From Alphaproteobacteria bacterium (lineage in GTDB: Bacteria; Pseudomonadota; Alphaproteobacteria; Micropepsales; Micropepsaceae): a DNA stretch of 64,000 bases. Of the stretch, positions 50,771 to 59,910 are shown one piece after another. The stretch's first letter is position 1. The number at the start of each line of letters is the position of its first letter. The notes under the pieces are model-generated. The model was not told where the DNA came from. It saw nothing but the letters and a program-made list of their open reading frames with translations, and made no database searches. The position numbers and the translations under genes were made by a program. Location of the stretch: NCBI GenBank assembly GCA_019245415.1, contig JAFARO010000018.1, positions 1 to 64,000 on the forward strand, written 5' to 3'.

Positions 50771-52021
50771 ATGTCCGCTCCCGCGATGAAGGCCGAAGCG
50801 CGCTCGGAAGCCTACGAAATCCCGCTCGACCAGCTCGATCCGAGCCAGCCCGAGCTGTTCCAGAAGAACGCGTTCTGGCCCTATTTCGAGCGCCTGCGCC
50901 GCGAGGACCCGGTGCATTTCTGCGCCGAGAGCGGTTACGGACCGTACTGGTCGGTGACTAAGTACAACGACATCATGGCGGTGGACACCAACCATCAGGT
51001 GTTCTCCTCCGAAGCCAGCCTCGGCGGCATCACCATCCGCGATCAGCAGGCGGATTTCCGCATGCCGATGTTCATCGCCATGGACCCGCCCAAGCACGAC
51101 AAGCAGCGCAAGGTCGTCAGTCCGATCGTGGCGCCGGAGAACCTGGAGCGCCTCGAAGGCACGATCCGCGAGCGTGCCGCGAAGATGCTCGAAGAACTGC
51201 CGCGCGGCGAGACCTTCGACTGGGTCGACCGCGTCTCCATCGAGCTCACCACGCAGATGCTGGCAACCCTGTTCGATTTCCCGTTCGAGGAGCGGCGCAA
51301 GCTGACGCGCTGGTCCGACGTCGCCACCGCCATTCCCGGCCATGGCGTCGTCGATACGGACGAGCAGCGGCGCCAGGAGCTGCGCGAATGCGGCTCCTAT
51401 TTCGCCGAGCTGTGGAACCAGCGTCTCAACAGCGAGCCGAAAAGCGACCTGATCTCGATGATGGCGCATTCCGACGTGACGCGGAACATGGAGCCGATGG
51501 AGTTCCTCGGCAACATCGTCCTTCTCATCGTCGGCGGCAACGACACGACGCGCAACTCGATCACCGGCGGCGTGGTGGCGCTGAACGAGAATCCGGACCA
51601 GTACAAGAAGCTGCGCGACAATCCCGCGCTGATCCCCAGCATGGTGCCGGAGATCATCCGCTGGCAGACGCCGCTCGCCCATATGCGCCGCACCGCGCTC
51701 GCCGACACCGAGCTGCGCGGCAAGAAGATCAAGAAGGGCGACAAGGTGGTGATGTGGTACGTCTCGGGCAACCGCGACGAGGAGGCGATCGACGACCCAA
51801 ACGCCTTCATCATCGACCGCGCGCGTCCCCGCCAGCATCTCTCCTTCGGCTTCGGCATCCATCGCTGCGTCGGAAACCGGCTGGCCGAGATGCAGCTGCG
51901 TATCGTCTGGGAAGAGATCCTCAAGCGCTTCAAGTTCATCGAGGTGATGGGCGAGCCCGAGCGCATCTTTTCGAGCTTCATCAAGGGCTATGCGACGTTG
52001 CCGGTGCGGATCGCGGCCTGA
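50771..52021 (+). CDS. Cytochrome P450, CYP153-type (terminal alkane / fatty acid hydroxylase)
   Basis: 416-residue soluble bacterial P450. The haem loop is [15 protein letters not shown] with ligand C366, the I-helix is GGNDTTRN at 255-262 (Asn-Asp-Thr instead of the usual Ala/Gly-x-Asp-Thr, typical of CYP153), and the K-helix is [17 protein letters not shown]153 enzymes hydroxylate the terminal carbon of medium-chain alkanes, primary alcohols or fatty acids and need a ferredoxin and ferredoxin reductase; neither is adjacent. ATG 50771 has GGAGGA upstream. It overlaps the DUF3574 gene by one base. Assignment to CYP153 is by motif and should be checked by identity. Confidence 0.9.
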   Translation: MSAPAMKAEARSEAYEIPLDQLDPSQPELFQKNAFWPYFERLRREDPVHFCAESGYGPYWSVTKYNDIMAVDTNHQVFSSEASLGGITIRDQQADFRMPMFIAMDPPKHDKQRKVVSPIVAPENLERLEGTIRERAAKMLEELPRGETFDWVDRVSIELTTQMLATLFDFPFEERRKLTRWSDVATAIPGHGVVDTDEQRRQELRECGSYFAELWNQRLNSEPKSDLISMMAHSDVTRNMEPMEFLGNIVLLIVGGNDTTRNSITGGVVALNENPDQYKKLRDNPALIPSMVPEIIRWQTPLAHMRRTALADTELRGKKIKKGDKVVMWYVSGNRDEEAIDDPNAFIIDRARPRQHLSFGFGIHRCVGNRLAEMQLRIVWEEILKRFKFIEVMGEPERIFSSFIKGYATLPVRIAA

Positions 52022-52398
52022 TGCTCGCCGTCGCGCTGACGGCGGCGCTCGCAACCGCCTGCCCGTTCGCCGGCGAAAGGCCGATGATCGAGGCGGAGCT
52101 GTTCTTCGGCCGCGACATCCAGGGCCATGGGATCGTCAGCGAGGCCCAATGGGCGGACTTTGCCGATCAGGTGCTCGCCCCTGCCTTCCCGGCTGGATTT
52201 ACGGTCGAGGACGCCAGCGGCTCGTGGCGCGACGGCGCGGGCCGCATGGTGCATGAGCCGACCAAGGTCGTGGTCGTGACGATTTCTCGAGGGCCCACGC
52301 TCGCCGGCAAGCTGCGCGGCGTGATCGGGGCCTATCGCATGCGTTTCCGCCAGCAGTCCGTGGGACTTGTCAGCCGCGCCGTGTGCGCGGCGTTTTGA
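52021..52398 (+). CDS. DUF3574 putative lipoprotein
   Basis: 125-residue small exported protein. The N-terminus (AVALTAALATAC, C14) resembles a short lipobox signal. The body matches the DUF3574 pattern: EAELFFGRDIQGHGIVSEA near the start, FTVEDASGSWRDG in the middle, and EPTKVVVVTI before the C-terminal helix region. It starts on the last base of the P450 stop codon (TGATG), so it is translated with it. Its role is unknown; co-translation with an alkane-type P450 is notable but may be chance. Confidence 0.8.
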   Translation: MLAVALTAALATACPFAGERPMIEAELFFGRDIQGHGIVSEAQWADFADQVLAPAFPAGFTVEDASGSWRDGAGRMVHEPTKVVVVTISRGPTLAGKLRGVIGAYRMRFRQQSVGLVSRAVCAAF

Positions 52399-52402
52399 AG
52401 CG

Positions 52403-53254
52403 TCAATCCGTCTCTGCCGGCTCGTCGTCGCTGCGGTTGCGCACATGGCGCAGCAACGTCACCGGGATGCTCGCGGCATAGAGGACGAAGCCGCCGGTCA
52501 AGGTCGGCCACGGCCAGTTGATCAGGAGCGCGACGAAAATGCAGAACGCCGCAAATGCGGCGACGCGCAGATTGCGCGGCAGGTGCATGTATTTGATCGA
52601 AGGCGTGGGCAACCGGCTCACCATCAAGGCCGCTGCCAGGACGATGATGGCCGAGGTGAAGCCGGAGGTCCGCACCAAGCCGTCGCCCAGCTGAAAGCTC
52701 AGCATCATCGGCAGCACGCAGAGAAACGCCGCCGCCGGCATCGGCAGGCCGGTGAAATAGGGATTGGCCTTGGTCGCGCCCTCGTCGCGCGCCGCGACGC
52801 TTTGGATGTTGAAGCGCGCCAGCCGGATGGCGCTGCAGGCGCAAAACAGCAATGCGGAGACCCAGCCCGCGATGCCCATGCGCTCCAGACTCCACAGATA
52901 GACGATCACCGCCGGCGCCACGCCGAAACTCACCAGGTCCACGAGGGAGTCGAGCTGGGCGCCGAAGCGCGTGTCGGCGCCGAACATCCGCGCGGCGCGG
53001 CCGTCCAGCATGTCGAACACCATCGCGGCCACGATCGCGGCGACGGACCAGTTCCAGTCGGCGGAGAGCGCGAAGCGAATGGCGGTCGCGCCGCAGCACA
53101 GCCCGAGCAGGGTGAGCACGCTCGGCACGAGCTTGGCGATCGAGAGGTCCTCGATGCGTTCGCGCATGCGCTGGCGCGCGCTCGAGAAATCTTCGAGGCG
53201 TTCCTCGATGCGTTCCTGCATGCGCCGCCGCGCCGAAAGTTTTTCGATGGCCAT
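52403..53254 (-). CDS. pssA: CDP-diacylglycerol-serine O-phosphatidyltransferase
   Basis: Makes phosphatidylserine from CDP-diacylglycerol and serine; inner membrane. 283 residues with about six to eight hydrophobic helices. The CDP-alcohol phosphatidyltransferase motif DGRAARMFGADTRFGAQLDSL... (D-G-x2-A-R-x8-G-x3-D-x3-D) is complete at about residues 84-106. A long charged N-terminal helix (RRRMQERIEERLEDFSSAR) precedes the membrane part. It overlaps psd by one base (TGATG), so the two are coupled. Confidence 0.95.
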   Translation of the reverse strand: MAIEKLSARRRMQERIEERLEDFSSARQRMRERIEDLSIAKLVPSVLTLLGLCCGATAIRFALSADWNWSVAAIVAAMVFDMLDGRAARMFGADTRFGAQLDSLVDLVSFGVAPAVIVYLWSLERMGIAGWVSALLFCACSAIRLARFNIQSVAARDEGATKANPYFTGLPMPAAAFLCVLPMMLSFQLGDGLVRTSGFTSAIIVLAAALMVSRLPTPSIKYMHLPRNLRVAAFAAFCIFVALLINWPWPTLTGGFVLYAASIPVTLLRHVRNRSDDEPAETD

Positions 53255-53889
53255 CAGCCAAGCCTCGCCAACACTGTTTCGCCGGCCTTGACGCGCTCGC
53301 CCTTGGCGACCGCGATCACGGCTCCGTCCGGAAGGTAGACGTCCAGCCGGCTGCCGAAACGGATGATGCCAAATCTCGCGCCTCTGCGCACGTTTTCTCC
53401 TTGGCGCAGGTCGCAGCGGATGCGCCGCGCCACCAACCCCGCGATCTGCACCACCGCCAGCTCGCGCCCGCCTTCGAGCGCGATCCTGACCGACATGCGC
53501 TCATTATGCTCGCTCGCCTTGTCGAAGGAAGCATTAACGAAGCGCCCCGGCCGGTAGGCCAGCCGGGAAACCGTGCCATCCGCCGGTATGCGGTTCACGT
53601 GCACGTCGAAGACATTCATGAAGATGCTCAGGCGCGCGCGGGGGGCGGTGTCCATGCCGAGTTCCTGCGGCGGACTGGCCAGGACCACCGGCAGCATGAC
53701 CCCGTCGGCGGGAGAAACGATCAGGCCGCGGCCATCGGGAACTTGGCGTTCGGGATCGCGGAAGAAGGCGATGCACCACACGCTCAGCGGCAGGAACAGC
53801 AGGCCGTACCAGCCCGCAAGCACGATCAACAGCGTGTTGATCGCTGCCGCAAGCGCGATGAAAGGCCAGCCATCGGGATGCAGTCTCAC
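53254..53889 (-). CDS. psd: Phosphatidylserine decarboxylase, short form
   Basis: Pyruvoyl enzyme converting phosphatidylserine to phosphatidylethanolamine. 211 residues, the short proteobacterial type. N-terminal hydrophobic segments (AAAINTLLIVLAGWYGLLFL), SPADGVMLPV, FMNVFDVHVNRIP, and the self-cleavage Gly179-Ser180 in RFGSRLDVYLP. Start taken as GTG 53889 (VRLHPDGWPF): the longer frame would run through the terminator at 53911-53940. Coupled to pssA. Confidence 0.95.
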   Translation of the reverse strand: MRLHPDGWPFIALAAAINTLLIVLAGWYGLLFLPLSVWCIAFFRDPERQVPDGRGLIVSPADGVMLPVVLASPPQELGMDTAPRARLSIFMNVFDVHVNRIPADGTVSRLAYRPGRFVNASFDKASEHNERMSVRIALEGGRELAVVQIAGLVARRIRCDLRQGENVRRGARFGIIRFGSRLDVYLPDGAVIAVAKGERVKAGETVLARLG

Positions 53890-53910
53890 GCCGCCCCGTC
53901 CCTGCGACGA

Positions 53911-53940
53911 CAAAAGGGGCGGCCATGCGCGGCCGCCCCT
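53911..53940 (-). terminator. Rho-independent terminator of the 98-residue gene
   Basis: AGGGGCGGCC (53915-53924) and GGCCGCCCCT (53931-53940) form a perfect 10-base stem with a 6-base loop. On the minus strand it is followed by TTTTG. It separates the small gene at 53963-54259 from psd, which therefore probably has its own promoter. Confidence 0.85.
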
Positions 53941-53962
53941 TCGCCGAATGCGCAAACCTGTT

Positions 53963-54259
53963 TCAGGCGCGGGTGCCCGTGAACGGGAACGAGCCGAAGG
54001 AACCGGCCTTGACGCTGCCGTTCAGCGAATTGCCGTCGACGGTGCCGCTGAACTCGAGCGTCATCGGGAACGGCGTGGTGATCGAATTCTTCCACGACAC
54101 GGCGTTGCCATCGACCTTGCCGTCGGTGATGTCCTGCGAGCGGCCCTGGGCGGATTGCGTGCCGGTCAAGCTCGCGCCGCTGCTCTTGAGCTCGACGGTG
54201 GAGGGCTGATCGCCCATGGGGGATTTCACGACGATATTGTACTTGCCATCGACTGCCAT
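53963..54259 (-). CDS. Small beta-strand protein (YNIVVKSPMG family)
   Basis: 98 residues, no signal peptide, alternating strands with Gly/Thr/Ser-rich turns: YNIVVKSPMGDQPSTVEL, SGASLTGTQSAQGRSQD, ITTPFPMTLEFSGTVDG and GSFGSFPFTG. It looks like a compact antiparallel barrel or sheet. As I recall, similar short domains occur alone or fused to oxidoreductases in alphaproteobacteria; the function is not known. It has its own strong terminator downstream. Confidence 0.7.
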   Translation of the reverse strand: MAVDGKYNIVVKSPMGDQPSTVELKSSGASLTGTQSAQGRSQDITDGKVDGNAVSWKNSITTPFPMTLEFSGTVDGNSLNGSVKAGSFGSFPFTGTRA

Positions 54260-54334
54260 GATCGTCTCCTGTTGAAAGCGGGCATCTAAAAGATGACCGC
54301 CCCGTCAGGCAAGCAGAAGCTGAGCCCGGCGGCA

Positions 54335-54823
54335 TCAGTCCTTGGGCCTGACACGGTCGATCGGGCGGATATCCAGGGCGCCGAACAGCGTGGTGATCTG
54401 CGCGCCGTCCTCGGAAAGAGGCAGCACGACGACCTCCAATTGCAGGTATTCCTTGCCGTTCTGAAGAGACCGCATCGGCCCGGCCGCCACCGGGGCGCGG
54501 CTGCGGACGCAGTCCAGCAGCACCGCGCGCATGCGCTGGAAAAACGGATCCTTGGCAAAAGTCGAGAGCATTTCCCCGGCGTAGCGCCGGCCCATGAACT
54601 GGACCACGCGATCGCCGGCGAAGCGGAAGCGGAAATCCGCACCGCCGTCGACGGCGTCGAACATCCAGATCCAGGGAAGCGCGGTCTTGAGGACGGCCGG
54701 CGTGATCTCGTCGCGCCGCGGCGCCAGCCTGCCGGCCGCAACCTTGGTCCAGGTCGCGTGCACGCCTGCAAGCAGGCTGCTCTCCAAAGCGTGCGCGGAT
54801 TTGTAGACGTTGTCGGGACTCAT
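54335..54823 (-). CDS. PAS-domain protein (PAS_5-like)
   Basis: 162-residue single-domain protein. It shows the PAS_5 (PF07310-like) pattern: WTKVAAGRLAPRRDEITPAVL, then DFRFRFAGDRVVQFMGRRYAG, and a closing EYLQLEVVVLPLSEDG strand pair. No output domain. Stand-alone proteins of this kind are common in Rhizobiales-like genomes and probably sense or bind small ligands. ATG 54823 is chosen; a frame open to a TTG at 54901 exists. It is the upstream neighbour of the small beta protein gene, 75 bases away. Confidence 0.75.
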   Translation of the reverse strand: MSPDNVYKSAHALESSLLAGVHATWTKVAAGRLAPRRDEITPAVLKTALPWIWMFDAVDGGADFRFRFAGDRVVQFMGRRYAGEMLSTFAKDPFFQRMRAVLLDCVRSRAPVAAGPMRSLQNGKEYLQLEVVVLPLSEDGAQITTLFGALDIRPIDRVRPKD

Positions 54824-54981
54824 CGTGCTCACAAGCGGAAGAACCGTGCTTCCGAAATCGGTTGCGGAAGAAACGTCGCAGTGGCCATGCGCCTTTTCCA
54901 AGGAGCGCGGGCGGCCGGACTTGAGCCGGCAGGCGAACGTGGCGGCGTTCTAGGGATTAGTGTGGCAACAATAGGGCCGCA

Positions 54982-56250
54982 TCAGCGATAGGGACGCCCC
55001 GCCCTTGCATAGGCTGCGGCCGAGCGGAAAATGTTGACGCTCATCAGGCTGGTTTCCTGCGCGGCGCAGCGTTCGTAAATCTCTGCGACCTGTTGCTGCA
55101 CCGTCGCATTTTCGGGCGCAGCTTCGAGCGCATAGTCCGCGAGATGGGCGGCCAGCCGCATCTGACCTTGGGCGCCAAGCTCGGCCGCACGGGTCGCCAG
55201 ACGCTCCGCGCCGCCCGACAGCGCAGCGATTTCGCAAGCCAGCATTGCGCGTGGCGCAGGCTTGAGCTCGCTCGGACGGCCGCTCCACCAGCCGCCGAAA
55301 TGACGGATGACGTTGCGCACCAGGAACTCGGTGTCGTCGTAGACCGGTTGCAGCCAAGCCGAGTCGGACTTGGGCAGCGCGACTTCCGTGACGATGTCGA
55401 CATGCGGCGGCGAACCGTTCTCCATGGCGGCAAGGGTGCGCGTCGTCACGGCTTCCAGGAATCCCGCCGTCTCGCTCAGCATACGGACGATCAAGGCGGT
55501 GTCGCCGGTCACCGGGCCGCCATGGCCGGGACAGAGCGCCCGCGGCGACAGCGCCGCCATCGCCCGCAAGCCCTTGGCGCGTTCCCACGGGTAGCGCTGG
55601 ACTTTTTGGGGGTTGCCGTCATTGGGCACCGCCCAGATGAAGAGATCGCCCGGGCAGATCGTGCCGCGGTCTGCGCACCACACCCAGCTGTGATCGTCGG
55701 TCTCGCCGCGGCAGTGATGGATCTCGAACGCCACGCCGCCGACGACGATGTCCAGCCTCTCGTCGTAAAGGGTGTCCGGCGCGATGGGCTGTGCCGCGAA
55801 AGCCTGGAAAGCCTCGCCTTCTTGCGCCTCCACCGTGCCGCCGAACTGGCGCGCGTTCAGCGCGGCGTTATGGCGTGCGGTCGCCTGGTAGCGCGCAAAG
55901 CGCGCCGGCATGGCGTGGTGGCCGATCACCCTTGGCCGCGCTTGGCCCGGAAGCAGGAACGCTTCGAGCCCGTAGGCGTGATCGATGTGGCCGTGGGTGT
56001 AGATCGCGGTGTGGACGGGGGCTTGCGTCTTCTGCCGCAGCATCGCGGCGATCATCGGCGCGAATTGGCGCGTGCCGGTGTCGACCAGCACGAGGCCCTC
56101 GTCGGTCTCGAACGCGGTGCAGCCGGAGAACTGCGAGGCGAACCATGTCCGCTCGGCCACCTCGACCGGGCCGCCGGTCCAGAAGAACTTGGCCTCCTGC
56201 GGGCCCTTGCCGCGCATGGATGCGAATTTTGCCGCCGGATTGTCCACCAT
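54982..56250 (-). CDS. Metallo-beta-lactamase-fold hydrolase (alkyl sulfatase-like)
   Basis: 422-residue hydrolase. The zinc motif is THGHIDHAYG (HxHxDH), with the further ligands in CRGETDDHSWVW and CPGHGGPVTGD. After the MBL domain (about residues 20-245) a helical region includes a dimerisation-like segment found in alkyl sulfatases (RNVIRHFGGWWSGRPSELKP). No signal peptide, so cytoplasmic. ATG 56250 follows AAGGAA; upstream ATG/GTG codons lack one. Divergent from rlmI over 49 bases. The likely role is hydrolysis of a sulfate or other ester; the substrate is not readable. Confidence 0.87.
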   Translation of the reverse strand: MVDNPAAKFASMRGKGPQEAKFFWTGGPVEVAERTWFASQFSGCTAFETDEGLVLVDTGTRQFAPMIAAMLRQKTQAPVHTAIYTHGHIDHAYGLEAFLLPGQARPRVIGHHAMPARFARYQATARHNAALNARQFGGTVEAQEGEAFQAFAAQPIAPDTLYDERLDIVVGGVAFEIHHCRGETDDHSWVWCADRGTICPGDLFIWAVPNDGNPQKVQRYPWERAKGLRAMAALSPRALCPGHGGPVTGDTALIVRMLSETAGFLEAVTTRTLAAMENGSPPHVDIVTEVALPKSDSAWLQPVYDDTEFLVRNVIRHFGGWWSGRPSELKPAPRAMLACEIAALSGGAERLATRAAELGAQGQMRLAAHLADYALEAAPENATVQQQVAEIYERCAAQETSLMSVNIFRSAAAYARAGRPYR

Positions 56251-56299
56251 GGCCGGATTCCTTCGCTGTTCGCCCGACGCCATGCTAACCACAGATTCG

Positions 56300-57457
56300 A
56301 TGAGCGCTCACCCGACAATCCGCCTCAAAGCCAAAGAGGGCCGCCGCCTGCGGTCCGGCGCGCCCTGGGCGTTCTCCAACGAGATCGAGATGAGCGCCGC
56401 GGCGAAGGCGCTTCCACCTGGTAGCCTCGTCAATGTCCAAGGTGACGACGGCAGGCCCTACGGGACTTTCTATTTCAATCCCAACAGCCTGATCGCGCTG
56501 CGCCGCCTCGACGAGGCGCCCGATATCGTGCCGGACCAGGGGTTTTTCGCCGCGCGCATCGCCCGCGCGATGGCCTTGCGCGAAACGCTCTGCGCCGAGC
56601 CTTACTATCGCCTCGTCAATGCCGAAGGCGATCATTTGCCCGGACTGGTCATCGACCGTTTCGGCGATGCCTATGTGGTGCAGATCACGACGGCCGGGAT
56701 GGAGCGACTGCGCGAGCCGTTGCTCGCCGCCCTGGCCGCGCCCAGGCTGGTGCTGCGCGGCGACGCGCCCGCGCGCGCTCTGGAGGGATTGCCGCTCGCG
56801 ATCGAAGGCGATCTCGGCCGCGTCGCCGTGCAGGAAAGCGGCATCCGCTATTTCGCCGATCTCGCGTCGGGTCAGAAGACAGGCTGGTATTACGACCAGC
56901 GCGACAACCGCGCCTTCATCGCGGCGCTCGCGAAGGACAAGAGCGTGCTCGACGCCTACTGCCACAGCGGCGGCTTCGCGCTCGCCGCGGCGAAAGCCGG
57001 TGCCAAGGAAGTCGTGGCACTCGACAGCTCGCAGCCCGCGCTGGAGCTCGGCGAACAATCCGCGGCCGCCAACGGTCTCACGGCGCGTTTCGTCAAGTGC
57101 GACGTGTTCGAGGAGTTGGAGCGCCTCGCCACGTCGCAGGAAGTCTTCGATATCGTCATCGCCGACCCGCCGCCTTTCGTGAAGGCGCGCAAGGATCTCG
57201 AGCCCGGCGCCAAGGCCTATCGCAAGCTGGCGCGGCTGGCGGCTCGGGCGACGGCGCGCGACGGTATCGTGCTGCTGGCGTCGTGCTCGTACAATATCGG
57301 CGCCGAGCGCTTCGCGCAGGAATGCGCGCTGGGCATCGAGCGCGCCGGCCGCAAGGCGCGGCTCATCCGCCAGGCGGGCGCAGGCCCCGATCATCCGGTG
57401 CATCCGATGCTGCCCGAAAGCGCATATTTGAAGGTGCTGGTCTACGCCCTGGACTAA
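56300..57457 (+). CDS. RlmI-like class I SAM-dependent rRNA methyltransferase
   Basis: 385-residue m5C-type methyltransferase with an N-terminal PUA domain (TIRLKAKEGRRLRSGAPWAF; GSLVNVQGDDGRPYGTFYFN), a central RlmI-like segment (GDHLPGLVIDRFGDAYVVQ) and the methyltransferase core (VLDAYCHSGGFALAAAKAGA motif I; DIVIADPPPFVKAR motif IV; LLASCSYN motif VI with Cys). E. coli RlmI modifies 23S rRNA C1962; this is a likely but unproven equivalent. Start ATG 56300 by homology; ATG 56282 is in frame. Convergent with the carboxylesterase (4-base overlap). Confidence 0.9.
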   Translation: MSAHPTIRLKAKEGRRLRSGAPWAFSNEIEMSAAAKALPPGSLVNVQGDDGRPYGTFYFNPNSLIALRRLDEAPDIVPDQGFFAARIARAMALRETLCAEPYYRLVNAEGDHLPGLVIDRFGDAYVVQITTAGMERLREPLLAALAAPRLVLRGDAPARALEGLPLAIEGDLGRVAVQESGIRYFADLASGQKTGWYYDQRDNRAFIAALAKDKSVLDAYCHSGGFALAAAKAGAKEVVALDSSQPALELGEQSAAANGLTARFVKCDVFEELERLATSQEVFDIVIADPPPFVKARKDLEPGAKAYRKLARLAARATARDGIVLLASCSYNIGAERFAQECALGIERAGRKARLIRQAGAGPDHPVHPMLPESAYLKVLVYALD

Positions 57458-58971
57458 GGCCCGATGCGGGCTTCGTCGATTGTGTCCCAGGCCGCCCGGC
57501 GCGCGTCGTCGGGCGCCTGCGCGACATGGGGCTCGCCGCTCCCCAGGATCATGGTGGCGCGTGTCGCGGTATCGTAGCGCGGCCAGGCCGCGGTCGCGCC
57601 CGAAGACGGATCGCCGCTGCGCGCGAAATTGACCCAAGCCTGCATCATCGCGGCCGACAGCGCATCGGCGTCGCTTCCGCTGCCGAAAAAGGCGCCGGCC
57701 ATCTTCTCGTTGTAAGTGCCGAAGACGAAACCGAGCTCGAGCGCGTGACAGGAACCGAGCACGCCGCCCAGCAGCGGCGAGCGCCAGTCGAAGCGATAGG
57801 CATAGACGGGGGCATGCGGCGCCTGGGCCTCCAGGAGCCGCGCGGCCGGTACCGCGAAGGAGTGATCGGTCATCACCGCATTCCAGCGCTCGAACGGCGA
57901 GCCGCCGGCGTAGGCCTTCAGCAGCGTCTCGGCCCGGTCGTCGCCCACGAGGCCGGCGGTGTAGCGCAGCAGCTTGGCTTCGTTCATCAGCCTGAGCTTG
58001 GGCCGGGCCGCGGTGAAGAGCTTCCATTCGTCCTTGGTCGTGCCGGTCAGCACGGCAATGCCCGCCGCCGAGCCCAGGCGCACCGGCGCGATGGCGCGTT
58101 CGCCAAGCACCTGGCCGTCGATGGTGGGACCGAAGGGCAGTCCGCCGGTGTCGCCCGGACGCTCCAGAATCTCTCCTTGGGCGCGAAGGATCGTTTCGTG
58201 CGGCGCCGACAGGATCGCGGACGCATCGCCGGCTCGGAGCGAATCGAGAAACAGCCGCGCGATCTTGGCGCTGTCTTCGCGCGCGCGCCCGATATGAGCG
58301 GCGCCCGATTGCAGGATCGCCTTGTGGAAAAGCCCGCGCGCCTGCGGGGCCGCGAGCAGCGCGCCGATGCTCATCGCACCCGCCGACTCGCCGAAGATCG
58401 TGACGTTGGCGGGATTGCCGCCGAAAGCCGCGATGTTGTGCGTGACCCAGCGCAACGCCGCGATCTGGTCGGCAATACCCTCGGCGCCCGTGCCGGGCAA
58501 CCGGCCGCCGCTCGCGTCATGCAGGTTCAAGAACCCCAACGCGCCGAGCCGATAATTGATCGTCACCACCACCACGTCGCCCAGGCGCGCCAGCCGCTTG
58601 CCGTTGTAGGTGCCGAGGCTCCCGGCGCCGGTGGTGAAGGCGCCGCCATGGATCCACACCATCACCGGCCGGGCCGCGCTGTCGAGCGAGGGAGTCCAGA
58701 TGTTGAGATGTAGACAGTCCTCGGACTGCGTGCCGGGGGTGCCGCCGAGCAATCGTTCCGCAGCGCTCATGATCTGCGGTGCGATGTTGCCGAAGCGCGT
58801 GCAGTCGCGCACGCCGCTCCACGCGAGCGGCGGCTCGGGCATGCGCCAGCGCAGCGCTCCCACGGGCGGTGCGGCGTAGGGGATACCGTTGAAGCGCAGC
58901 ACGCCATCCTTGGCGGTGCCTTTGACCCGGCCCTGCGCGGTTTCGACGACGGGTTCGAACGGCGTGTCCAT
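57454..58971 (-). CDS. Carboxylesterase type B
   Basis: 505-residue alpha/beta hydrolase. Oxyanion loop HGG at 108-110 (VWIHGGAFTTGAGS), nucleophile S196 in GESAGAMS, SEDCLHLNIWTP typical of the family, and a C-terminal His in GSCHALELGFVFG. No signal peptide is visible. It starts 3 bases after the stop of the GST gene, so it is the last gene of an SDR-GST-GST-esterase operon. Such a set would suit breakdown of an ester-containing xenobiotic or lignin-like compound. Confidence 0.92.
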   Translation of the reverse strand: MDTPFEPVVETAQGRVKGTAKDGVLRFNGIPYAAPPVGALRWRMPEPPLAWSGVRDCTRFGNIAPQIMSAAERLLGGTPGTQSEDCLHLNIWTPSLDSAARPVMVWIHGGAFTTGAGSLGTYNGKRLARLGDVVVVTINYRLGALGFLNLHDASGGRLPGTGAEGIADQIAALRWVTHNIAAFGGNPANVTIFGESAGAMSIGALLAAPQARGLFHKAILQSGAAHIGRAREDSAKIARLFLDSLRAGDASAILSAPHETILRAQGEILERPGDTGGLPFGPTIDGQVLGERAIAPVRLGSAAGIAVLTGTTKDEWKLFTAARPKLRLMNEAKLLRYTAGLVGDDRAETLLKAYAGGSPFERWNAVMTDHSFAVPAARLLEAQAPHAPVYAYRFDWRSPLLGGVLGSCHALELGFVFGTYNEKMAGAFFGSGSDADALSAAMMQAWVNFARSGDPSSGATAAWPRYDTATRATMILGSGEPHVAQAPDDARRAAWDTIDEARIGP

Positions 58972-58974
58972 GCG

Positions 58975-59889
58975 TCAGGCCTTCGTGACGGTGAAGCCGG
59001 CGCGGGGGAAATGCACCGCGACCTCGCCGGTTTCCGGCGCGCTGCGGCGGATCGCGATCTCGCGCGCGTCGGCGAAGATGACGGTCCCCGCCACGGGATC
59101 GCGTCCGTAATCGTCGGCAGCGACCCTGACCTTGTCGCCCGGCTGCAGCTGCCCGAACGGGTCTTCGGCCTCGCGCGCTTCCGTCCTCGCGGACTTGGCG
59201 ATGGCGAGCGCTTCCTTCGAGTCCATCGGCGCGGGATTGCCGTGACCGAACGCAGCCATGCGTCCGCTCCAGGCCTCCAGCGCGGAAAACTCCGCCAGCA
59301 GCGACGGCGCGACATGGGGGATCGCCGCCTTGATCCACCAGACATTCATATAGGCATGGATGTCCGCGGCCTTGGGGTCATTGCCGGTCAGGAACGCGCG
59401 GCCGTCCGCCAGCGTCTCGGCCACGAAGCCTGCATGTGCGCGCCACTGGTCGCGGGCGGACGGCGCCGCCGCTTTGAGCGCGTCGGTCGAGAACGTGCCG
59501 CCAGACATCTTGGCGCGGTCCTGCCTGAAGGCTTCCGGCACCATGTCGCCCACTTCGGCGAAAACCACCGCCACGCTCGGCATGAAGAACAGCCGGTCGC
59601 TCCAGAAAGCGAGAGCATAATCGAGCCCGCCGTCGAACAGCGCCGGCGCGGGGTGGCGTCGCTCCAGTTCGCGCAAAATGATCTGCGTGTCGCAATAGAT
59701 GTCGGCCCCGATCTGCATCACCGGCGTCTTGCGATAGCCGCCGGTCAAGGGCATCAGATCCGGCTTGGGCATCATGTTGGGGATTTCCACCGAGCGCCAC
59801 GCAATGCGCTTGATGCCGAATGCCACGCGGATCTTCTCGGAGAAGGGGGAGGACGGATAGTGGTGCAGGACGATTTCCGACGATGCCAT
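58975..59889 (-). CDS. Glutathione S-transferase family protein with C-terminal extension
   Basis: 304 residues. The thioredoxin-like N-terminal domain (residues 1-80) has LHHYPSSPFSEKIRVAF with Ser in the catalytic position and the cis-Pro loop KTPVMQIGADIYCDTQII. A helical C-terminal domain extends to about 225. The last 60 residues (QPGDKVRVAADDYGRDPVAG; REIAIRRSAPETGEVAVHFP) form an extra beta-rich tail not usual in GSTs. ATG 59889 follows AGAGGAAG. Second GST of the four-gene operon. Confidence 0.88.
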   Translation of the reverse strand: MASSEIVLHHYPSSPFSEKIRVAFGIKRIAWRSVEIPNMMPKPDLMPLTGGYRKTPVMQIGADIYCDTQIILRELERRHPAPALFDGGLDYALAFWSDRLFFMPSVAVVFAEVGDMVPEAFRQDRAKMSGGTFSTDALKAAAPSARDQWRAHAGFVAETLADGRAFLTGNDPKAADIHAYMNVWWIKAAIPHVAPSLLAEFSALEAWSGRMAAFGHGNPAPMDSKEALAIAKSARTEAREAEDPFGQLQPGDKVRVAADDYGRDPVAGTVIFADAREIAIRRSAPETGEVAVHFPRAGFTVTKA

Positions 59890-59910
59890 TTTTGCTTCCT
59901 CTACCGGCCC

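Noticed and set aside
54982..56250. Metallo-beta-lactamase (antibiotic resistance)
   Set aside because: Only the fold is shared. The lack of a signal peptide and the presence of an alkyl-sulfatase-like dimerisation region point to a different hydrolase.
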